Below, one piece after another: positions 58,512 to 64,000 of a stretch of 64,000 bases of DNA; the first letter of the stretch is position 1, and every line of letters begins with the position of its first letter. The translations under genes and the position numbers were made by a program. A model generated the notes under the pieces. It had not been told where the DNA came from. It saw only the letters and a program-made list of their open reading frames with translations, and made no database searches. Origin of the DNA: DATACN01 sp038215095 (GTDB lineage Bacteria > Actinomycetota > Thermoleophilia > Solirubrobacterales > Thermoleophilaceae); NCBI GenBank assembly GCA_038215095.1, contig JBBQRG010000004.1, forward strand, positions 1 to 64,000. The letters are read 5' to 3'.

Positions 58512-59618
58512 ATGCCGACCGACCTGCACGTCGTCTTCCCGGGCGCCGGTGACCGCGCCGGTTCCTGGTCGGGGATTCCGGGTGGCCTCCTCCGCGGCCT
58601 GCGCGAGCTCGGCGTGGACGCCGCGCACCTGTCCGCGGAGCCGCCTCGCGCGGTCCGGCTGCCGCTGGCGCTCGCGCTCTCGGCGGCTCGGGGCTCGAGC
58701 CGGCGGGCGGTGACGGAGGGATCAGCGGAGGTGGCTGCGCTGCGGAGCATCGCTCTGCGTGCGCGCCTGCTGTGGACCCGCGGCACCGGGCCGCTGGTGC
58801 AGGTGGGCACCGGCTACGCGGTGCCGCCGGGCAGGCCGGTGGTCACGCTCGAGGACATGACCATCCGCCAGGCCATCTCCCTGGGCATTCCCGAGTGGCG
58901 CGCCCAGCCTGAGCGCAGCGTGAGGGCGCGGCTGCGGCTGCAGCGAGCCTCGTACGCGCGCGCCCTCGGTTGCTGCGTGGCCAGCGACTGGGCCGCGCGC
59001 TCGGTGGTCGCGGACTACGGCGTGCCGAGCGAGAAGGTCCACGTCGTCGGGCTCGGCCGCAACCACGACCCGCGTCCAGCGCCGCGCGACTGGAGCACGC
59101 CGCGTTTCCTGTTCGTCGGCCAGGACTGGGTCCGAAAGGGGGGACCCGAGCTGCTCCGCGCCTTCGGCCGGCTCCGCGAGCGGGCCGCGGGGGCCACGCT
59201 CGACGTGGTGGGCGCCCATCCGCGGCTGGACGCCGACGGCGTGCGCGCGCACGGGCCGTTGGCCCTGAACGTCCCCGGAGCCCGGGACCGCGTCCAGGAG
59301 CTGTTCGAGTCGGCCACCTGCTGCGTGATGCCCTCCAGGTTCGAGGCATTCGGGATCGTGCACGTGGAGGCCGCCGCGGCCGGGGTGCCCAGCATCGGAA
59401 CGACGGTGGGCGGCGCCGGATACGCCATCGGCCCCGAGGGCGGGCGCCTGGTGGCGCCCGGCGACGAGGAGGCGCTGCTGCGCACGATGTTCGAGCTGGC
59501 GAACCCGGACACCGCGATCCGCATGGGCGCCGCCGCCCTCGAGCGCTCGGAGCAGTTCACCTGGCGCGCCGTCGCGGAGCGGGTGCTCGGGGTGCTCGAC
59601 GGCGTCAGGCGCGGCTAG
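58512..59618 (+). CDS. GT4-family glycosyltransferase
   Basis: 368 residues from ATG 58512. LHVVFPGAGDRAGSWSGIPGGLLRGLRELG, LVQVGTGYAVP, VTLEDMTIRQAI, CCVASDWAARSVVADYGVPSEKVHVVGLGRN, RFLFVGQDWVRKGGPELLRAFGRL and the E-x7-E equivalent SRFEAFGIVHVEAAAAGVPSIGTTVGG. It is a close paralog of the gene at 60.7-61.9 kb. Its end overlaps the pyruvyl transferase gene by 14 bases. Confidence 0.93.
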   Translation: MPTDLHVVFPGAGDRAGSWSGIPGGLLRGLRELGVDAAHLSAEPPRAVRLPLALALSAARGSSRRAVTEGSAEVAALRSIALRARLLWTRGTGPLVQVGTGYAVPPGRPVVTLEDMTIRQAISLGIPEWRAQPERSVRARLRLQRASYARALGCCVASDWAARSVVADYGVPSEKVHVVGLGRNHDPRPAPRDWSTPRFLFVGQDWVRKGGPELLRAFGRLRERAAGATLDVVGAHPRLDADGVRAHGPLALNVPGARDRVQELFESATCCVMPSRFEAFGIVHVEAAAAGVPSIGTTVGGAGYAIGPEGGRLVAPGDEEALLRTMFELANPDTAIRMGAAALERSEQFTWRAVAERVLGVLDGVRRG

Positions 59619-60699
59619 CGGCGGCGATGCCCGCGGCGGCCGAGACCAGCCTTTCGCGCAGCATCCCGACGTGCTCCGCCAGCTCGCGAACGTGCTCGTC
59701 GCGACGGTCTGCCGTCTCGCGCACCCACTGCCGCACGAGCGCCTCGTCCATCTGATCGGTCCGCATCACGAAGGCGCCCCGGCCGACGGACTCCTGGAAG
59801 TCCCGGCACTTCGGCCGGTACTCGAGCGCGATAGCGGGAACCTCGACCGCCGCGGCGAGCACCGCGGCATGCAGCTTGTGGGCGATCACGAGCTGGCAGC
59901 GGGCCAGCTGCTCAGCCACCTCGGGGACGCCGAGCGGGCCGTCGGCGACGCTGGCCCCCTGGCCCAGCTCGTCCGCGAGCGCGCGCTGGAACGCCACGTC
60001 GTCGCTGAAGGTGGGCACCAGCAGGATTCGCCAGCCGTCGTCGAGCAGGCCGCGCGCGAGGCTGAGGGCCTGGCGCCGGAAGGCCCCGGGGTCCAGTCCC
60101 CACTGGTCGTCCACGGTGCCCACGTTCAGCCCGAGCAGGCCGTCCTCCGGCGGCCGGGTCGGAAGCCTGAGCGCCAGGGCGGGGTCGCCGACCACGTCCG
60201 AACGGATCCCGAGGTCTGCCAGCGCCGATTGGGAGAGCGGTCCGCGAACCCCGACGGACTGGAACGGCTCGAGCAGGACCCGCCAGCGCTCGAGCTCCTC
60301 GACGACGCCGCTTCGCAGGCCCACCCGGTAGCCCGGATCCTCGACGCCCACGCCCAGCGTGAAGCGAGGCGCCTGCGGCCACGCGGCCACGGCGTTCTCG
60401 AGCGCCAGGCGGAAGTGGCCGTTGCCGATCAGCGTGCCTCCTCCCAGGCAGACCGCCTGGCAGCGCAGCCAGGGAAGGCCGCCGGCCGCGCGGGCCAGGG
60501 CGGTGCTGGACGACGCCGGCACTCCCACGAAGTCGAGCTGTGGGAACAGCTGCCTGTGGGCCTCGAACATCGCCTCGTCGCCGACGTTGCCCTCGCCGAG
60601 CCAGCCGACGTAGGCGGTCACGGAGCGGCGGAGCGCCACCCGGCCGAACGCGAGATCGCGCCGCAGCGAGCCGGCGCGCTTCCGTATGCCTTTCGTCAT
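59605..60699 (-). CDS. Polysaccharide pyruvyl transferase-family protein
   Basis: 364 residues from ATG 60699. The family (CsaB/WcaK-like) transfers a pyruvate ketal from PEP to a glycan. Seen here: AYVGWLGEGNVGDEAMFEAHRQLF (G-x-G-N-x-G-D), QAVCLGGGTLIGN, LGVGVEDPGYRV, SVGVRGPLSQSALADLGIRSDVVGDPALAL and LARCQLVIAHKLHAAVLAAAVEVPAIALEYRPKCRDF (H-K-L-H active-site segment). It adds a negative charge to the polymer or a side chain. It is flanked on both sides by the twin GT4 genes, convergent to one and divergent from the other. Confidence 0.92.
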   Translation of the reverse strand: MTKGIRKRAGSLRRDLAFGRVALRRSVTAYVGWLGEGNVGDEAMFEAHRQLFPQLDFVGVPASSSTALARAAGGLPWLRCQAVCLGGGTLIGNGHFRLALENAVAAWPQAPRFTLGVGVEDPGYRVGLRSGVVEELERWRVLLEPFQSVGVRGPLSQSALADLGIRSDVVGDPALALRLPTRPPEDGLLGLNVGTVDDQWGLDPGAFRRQALSLARGLLDDGWRILLVPTFSDDVAFQRALADELGQGASVADGPLGVPEVAEQLARCQLVIAHKLHAAVLAAAVEVPAIALEYRPKCRDFQESVGRGAFVMRTDQMDEALVRQWVRETADRRDEHVRELAEHVGMLRERLVSAAAGIAAASRA

Positions 60700-60748
60700 A
60701 GCCACATTCACCAGAAGCCGGGTCCCGCACCGCCCGTTGAAGCAGGGG

Positions 60749-61903
60749 ATGAGGGTAGCCCTCGTATTCCCGGGAGACGGCGAGTCGCCGAGCACGAGGT
60801 CGGGGACGCCCTACGGCCTCGCCAGCGGCCTGAGGGCGCGCGGTGCCGAGGTGGTGCACGTTCGTGCCGAGCCGGGTCCGCTTCCCGAGCTCGCCGCGGA
60901 GGCGCTGCTCACCGCCGTGCAGCTGCCGAGGAGCGCCGCGCGCGGCCGTGAGAATCTCGTCCGCCGCAGTCGCTCGGCTGCCCTCTGCCGTCCCGAGCTG
61001 GGCGCGCTGCGCTCCCGGGCCGCGCGCCGCCGGCTGAACGGCGCGGGCGGGATCGACGCCGTGCTCCAGGTGGGCACCGGCCTGAGCGTTCCTCACGAGC
61101 TCCCCACCGTCACACACGACGACATGACGGTCGTCCAGGCAGTGAGGCACGGGTACGCCGAGTGGGGTGCGCTGTCCCGGCGCGCCGTGGATGCGCGGAT
61201 CGACCTTCAGCGGGCCGCCTACGAGCAAGCGGTCGCCTGCTGCGTCGAAGGGGGATGGGCGGCGCGCTCGCTGGTCGAGGACTACGGGATCCCCCCCGAG
61301 AAGGTCCACGTGGTCGGCGTGGGCCGCAACCGGGAGATCCCGGTGACGGGCGAGAGGGACTGGACCAAGCCCCGCTACCTCTTCGTGGGCAGGGACTGGG
61401 AGCGAAAGAACGGGCCCGCGGTGGTGCGGGCATTCGAGCGCCTGCGCGCGGACATACCCGAAGCGCGCCTCGACCTGGCGGGGGGCCATCCTCCCGTGGA
61501 CTCACCCGGAGTCACGGGCCATGGCCTTCTGAGCCTCGACGACCCGGTCGAGCGCGGGCGCCTCGACGAGCTCTTCAGCCGCGCCACCTGCTTCGTGATG
61601 CCGTCGCTGTTCGAGCCGTTCGGGCTCGTCTTCGCGGAGGCGAGCGCCGCCGGCATCCCCAGCATCGGCACGACCGTCGGCGGCTGCGCGGACCTGCTCG
61701 AGGGCTGCGGGCGCGTGATCGACCCCTCCGACGAGGAGGCGCTGCTGGCCGCGATGCTCGAGCTGGCCGAGCCGGACGTCGCCGAGCGTTGCGGCGCCTT
61801 CGCGCGCGAGCGCGCGAAGGAGTTCACCTGGGCGGAGGTCGCGGGGCGAGTGATCCGCGCCCTGGAGCCGCACACGGAAGCGCACGCCGCCCCCGGCCGT
61901 TGA
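60749..61903 (+). CDS. GT4-family glycosyltransferase
   Basis: 384 residues from ATG 60749. Same architecture as the 58.5 kb gene: VALVFPGDGESPSTRSGTPYGLASGLRARG, LQVGTGLSVPHELPTVTHDDMTVVQAV, CCVEGGWAARSLVEDYGIPPEKVHVVGVGRNRE, RYLFVGRDWERKNGPAVVRAFERL and SLFEPFGLVFAEASAAGIPSIGTTVGG. The two probably arose by duplication and may add neighbouring sugars of the same type. Divergent from the pyruvyl transferase gene (49-base gap). Confidence 0.93.
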   Translation: MRVALVFPGDGESPSTRSGTPYGLASGLRARGAEVVHVRAEPGPLPELAAEALLTAVQLPRSAARGRENLVRRSRSAALCRPELGALRSRAARRRLNGAGGIDAVLQVGTGLSVPHELPTVTHDDMTVVQAVRHGYAEWGALSRRAVDARIDLQRAAYEQAVACCVEGGWAARSLVEDYGIPPEKVHVVGVGRNREIPVTGERDWTKPRYLFVGRDWERKNGPAVVRAFERLRADIPEARLDLAGGHPPVDSPGVTGHGLLSLDDPVERGRLDELFSRATCFVMPSLFEPFGLVFAEASAAGIPSIGTTVGGCADLLEGCGRVIDPSDEEALLAAMLELAEPDVAERCGAFARERAKEFTWAEVAGRVIRALEPHTEAHAAPGR

Positions 61904-61912
61904 ACATGCGCA

Positions 61913-62134
61913 ATGGCGTGCTCGCACAGGGGTTTCCATCGGATCACGTCGCAATACGACAGGCAGGCGGGGCTGCTCGTCTACCTGAGCTTCTGCGAAA
62001 GCTGCGGCGCGTCTCTTGGCGAGGTGGACCGGCTCTCCTACCGCCCGCGCTTCGAGCGCGGCGCGGACAACCAGACGGCCTCCGGCGCGGCCGCCTCCAA
62101 TAACGGCGTGACGGCCGATCGCGGGCCCGCGTAA
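61913..62134 (+). CDS. Small conserved protein with His/Cys zinc-ribbon-like motif
   Basis: 73 residues from ATG 61913. C3-x-H5 near the start, YDRQAGLLVYLSFCESCGASLGEVDRLSYRPRFER in the middle: a C-x2-C knuckle (C32, C35) together with the N-terminal Cys/His could bind one zinc. The core (ITSQYDR..GLLVY...C..CG..L.EV....YRP.F) has the look of a conserved actinobacterial small protein, although I know no function. The last ~20 residues are low complexity. It starts nine bases after the GT4 stop and 12 bases before the next gene, so it could belong to either transcript. Confidence 0.75.
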   Translation: MACSHRGFHRITSQYDRQAGLLVYLSFCESCGASLGEVDRLSYRPRFERGADNQTASGAAASNNGVTADRGPA

Positions 62135-62146
62135 ATCGAGTCGCCT

Positions 62147-62677
62147 GTGCGCCGTTCATATTTGGCCTTGCGGTACCGCCCCCTCCTCATCTGCGTCCTC
62201 GCGATGCTCGCGCTGCTCGCCCTCGTCGGGCATGCCGGTGCGTCGCCGACGGCGAGCGCGGCGCAGTCGCCCGACTACCAGGTGCCGATCCCGCCCGCCC
62301 AGCCGGCGCCCACTCCGTACTTGACTCCGATCCCGATCGTGCGCCTGTCCGGGTCGTTCAACCGCAACGGAGTGCGCGTCAAGCTGCTCACGATCACGTC
62401 GCCGCGGGGCTCGAAGATCACGGTCCGCTGCGCCGGCGGCCGCCACAAGGGCTGTCCCTACTCGCGCAAGACGGCCACCTCGCCGAAGAGGCGCAAGGTT
62501 CGTTTCAGGAGCCTCCAGCGCTTCCTGAGGGCCGGCGCGGTGCTGCGCGTGTACGTGGTGCGCGGCAACACGGTCGGCAAGTACACCTCCTTCAAGGTCC
62601 GCCGCAGCAGGGCTCCCGCCCGCAACGACGCCTGCCTCTACCCGGGCGATCCCACCGAGCCGCGCGGGTGCTCCTGA
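62147..62677 (+). CDS. Secreted protein of unknown function
   Basis: 176 residues from GTG 62147. Signal peptide or anchor (LALRYRPLLICVLAMLALLALVGHAGA), Pro-rich link (IPPAQPAPTPYLTPIPIVR), then a ~100-residue basic domain LSGSFNRNGVRVKLLTITSPRGSKITVRCAGGRHKGCPYSRKTAT with two central Cys and two more near the C-terminus (DACLYPGD...GCS). The C-x-GG-x3-GCP motif recurs in secreted beta-sandwich proteins of Solirubrobacterales-type genomes. No function is known. One-base overlap with the next gene (TGATG). Confidence 0.78.
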   Translation: MRRSYLALRYRPLLICVLAMLALLALVGHAGASPTASAAQSPDYQVPIPPAQPAPTPYLTPIPIVRLSGSFNRNGVRVKLLTITSPRGSKITVRCAGGRHKGCPYSRKTATSPKRRKVRFRSLQRFLRAGAVLRVYVVRGNTVGKYTSFKVRRSRAPARNDACLYPGDPTEPRGCS

Positions 62678-63090
62678 TGCTCCGCCGCCGCCTAATAGCG
62701 TCCGGCGTGCTGGTGCTCGTGGCGTTCGGCGTCTCGTTCGCCCTCAGCTCGGGCGGCGACAAGGGCAGCTCCACAGCGTTCCCCGGCAAGCGCGCCGCCA
62801 CGCTCGACGTGCCCAAGGGCCAGCTGGATGGCGCGAAGGTCGGCTCCGACAAGGCGATCCCCACTCTGCACGCGCCCGTGAAGCGGGCGCCCAAGCCGGC
62901 GCCGACCCCGGCACCGGCCCCCGCGCCGAAGCCCGCGGCCGTGACCCACAGGCGGGCACCGGCGGTCTCGAGGCCCGCCCCGGTGCGCGTCGCGCCGGCT
63001 CCGGCCCCCGTCGTGATCCACGCCCCGGCTCCGGCCCCCGCGCCGAAGCCCAGTACGCCGCCCGGCGGGAACTTCGACGACTCCGGATGA
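62677..63090 (+). CDS. Membrane-anchored Pro/Ala/Lys-rich protein
   Basis: 137 residues from ATG 62677. One N-terminal membrane helix (RLIASGVLVLVAFGVSFALSS) follows basic residues; the rest is extracytoplasmic, with a ~40-residue folded-looking part (AATLDVPKGQLDGAKVGSDKAIPTL) and then a PAPTPAPAPAPKP-rich tail. Such tails often span peptidoglycan. No family was recognised. ATGA overlap with the kinase-like gene downstream, so the two are translated together. Confidence 0.78.
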   Translation: MLRRRLIASGVLVLVAFGVSFALSSGGDKGSSTAFPGKRAATLDVPKGQLDGAKVGSDKAIPTLHAPVKRAPKPAPTPAPAPAPKPAAVTHRRAPAVSRPAPVRVAPAPAPVVIHAPAPAPAPKPSTPPGGNFDDSG

Positions 63091-64000
63091 TCACGCGCAC
63101 CCCGCATAGCGAGCCCGAGTCGCTCGAGCTGGGCGCCACCTTCGCCGGCTATCGCATCTCCGTACCCATCGGTGAGGACGGTGGCGCGGGCACGGTGTAC
63201 GCCGCCACGGCGCTCGCGCCGGAGCAGCTGCCCGAGTCGCCGCCCTGGCTGCCGCTGGCGCTCAAGGTGTTCTCGACGCCGTCGTCCTGGGACGCCGCGA
63301 TGGAGCGCGGCTTCGTCGAGACGGCCCGGCTCCAGTCCACGATCCACCACCCGAACCTGGTCTCGATCTACGAGGTCGGCACGTCGCCGACCCCGTTCCT
63401 GTCGATGACGCTGGTGCGCGGCCTCAACCTGGCCGAGCTGATCGCTTCCACGAGGCTCGACGACACGGCCGCGCTCGAGGTCACGCGCTGCGTGACCGGC
63501 GCGCTCGAGGCCGCCCACGAGCACGGGCTGGTCTACCGCGGGCTGAAGCCCAGCGGGGTCCTGCTCCCGGCCGGCGAGGCGCGCCGCGCGATGCTCGGCG
63601 ACTTCGGCGCCGGACGCTCCGCGGAAATCGACTCCGACGTGGAGAGCAACGTGCGGGCGCTCGGGGCCATCCTCTTCGAATGCCTCACCTGCAAGCCGGT
63701 GAGCTCCACCAGCGGCAAGCTCAGGGAGTTCAGGCCCGACCTGCCGGCGGCGCTCGAGGCCGTGCTCGCGGGCGCGCTCGACGAGGACGGCTCCAGGCGC
63801 CACGCCTCGCCCGGCGACTTCCTCGCCGCGGTCGAGCAGGTCTTCCCGCACCGGCGGCGCCAGCTGCGCGCACCGGCCCAGCGGGCGCCGCGAATGGAAG
63901 CTCCAGCCAAGCCCCAGCCCGCGCCCTGGATGACGCGCGAGGCCGTGGCCGAGACCGTGCCAGCCGCCGCTCCTGCCGAGACGGCGGCTCCGGCCGTGGC
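63087..64000 (+). CDS. Ser/Thr-kinase-fold protein, predicted pseudokinase (partial)
   Basis: At least 304 residues; it runs off the window. Kinase N-lobe: weak Gly loop IGEDGGAGTVYAA (~28-40) and ALKVF with the ATP-binding Lys K60. C-lobe: HEHGLVYRGLKPSGVLL, where the catalytic Asp of H/Y-R-D is G152 and the metal-binding Asn is G157; the DFG is intact (D172-F173-G174). By family knowledge loss of the HRD Asp and Asn removes phosphotransfer, so this is likely an ATP-binding pseudokinase. After ~residue 250 a Pro/Ala-rich segment begins. It is the last gene of a four-gene run with secreted and anchored proteins; its downstream part is unseen. Confidence 0.88.
   Translation, partial: MITRTPHSEPESLELGATFAGYRISVPIGEDGGAGTVYAATALAPEQLPESPPWLPLALKVFSTPSSWDAAMERGFVETARLQSTIHHPNLVSIYEVGTSPTPFLSMTLVRGLNLAELIASTRLDDTAALEVTRCVTGALEAAHEHGLVYRGLKPSGVLLPAGEARRAMLGDFGAGRSAEIDSDVESNVRALGAILFECLTCKPVSSTSGKLREFRPDLPAALEAVLAGALDEDGSRRHASPGDFLAAVEQVFPHRRRQLRAPAQRAPRMEAPAKPQPAPWMTREAVAETVPAAAPAETAAPAV

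Noticed and set aside
63087..64000. Active PknB-type Ser/Thr kinase
   Set aside because: Direct translation gives Y-R-G-L-K-P-S-G, so both the catalytic Asp and the metal-binding Asn are Gly.
1..64000. Mobile elements, integrases, tRNA or rRNA genes
   Set aside because: No transposase or recombinase motif, no terminal inverted repeats flanking a block, and no cloverleaf or rRNA-like segment was recognised by reading both strands; a dedicated RNA search was not possible.

Overview
The window is 64 kb of very GC-rich DNA with nearly gap-free, often overlapping genes. Glycine/aspartate nonapeptide (RTX-like) secreted proteins, many GTG/TTG starts, proline/alanine-rich envelope proteins and a PASTA-less Ser/Thr-kinase-like protein point to a high-GC Gram-positive, most likely an actinobacterium of the Thermoleophilia/Solirubrobacterales type. 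That placement is an inference from gene content, not a phylogeny. No rRNA, tRNA, CRISPR array, transposase or integrase was seen. The largest stretch without a called gene is about 225 bases (3463-3686).

Layout. 1-10.2 kb is a border region: two tandem RTX-like proteins, a lipid (diacylglycerol) kinase, a Pro-rich membrane-anchored protein, a duplicated ribbon-helix-helix-like small protein followed by a 1046-residue coiled-coil protein, an ECF-type sigma factor, a nucleotidyltransferase-like protein with a degenerate active site, and a HEAT-repeat protein. 10.2-61.9 kb is a very large exopolysaccharide/surface-glycan locus. It holds two polyprenyl-phosphate glycosyl-1-phosphate transferases (one probably dead and fused to a GT2), about 14 further glycosyltransferases, two Wzx-type flippases, an O-antigen-ligase/Wzy-like protein, a Wzz-like chain-length protein and a GT-C-like membrane protein. 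It also holds a pyruvyl transferase, a deacetylase, a heparinase-type lyase, several sugar oxidoreductases, four methyltransferases, two paralogous parallel beta-helix proteins and an NHL-repeat protein. 61.9-64 kb is a separate small operon ending in a kinase-fold protein that lacks the catalytic Asp and runs off the window.

Inside the glycan locus (36.9-42.0 kb, minus strand) sits an operon that looks like peptide maturation rather than glycan chemistry: ABC transporter (ATPase plus permease), PqqD-like peptide-binding protein, HPr-kinase-like kinase, lasso-B2-type transglutaminase-fold peptidase, LuxR-type regulator and a nucleotidyltransferase. There is no lasso cyclase. At 10.2 kb, directly before the first glycosyl-phosphate transferase, is a 147-residue protein whose N-terminus matches the lasso-peptide leader consensus Y-x2-P-x-I/L-x3-G-x5-T exactly and whose C-terminus is an LPXTG-type sorting signal. 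The joint reading offered here is a hypothesis: a leader-guided, phosphorylated and/or nucleotidylated surface protein co-inherited with an exopolysaccharide locus.

How it works together: glycans would be started on undecaprenyl phosphate by the 10.7 kb transferase and extended by cytoplasmic GTs supplied by the oxidoreductases. They would be decorated by methyl, pyruvyl and deacetyl steps, flipped by Wzx, polymerised by Wzy under Wzz control, and trimmed or bound outside by the heparinase-like and beta-helix proteins. Eight of twelve convergent gene pairs overlap tail-to-tail, so antisense transcription should be pervasive. Start codons are given where sequence allows; several are uncertain and are flagged.
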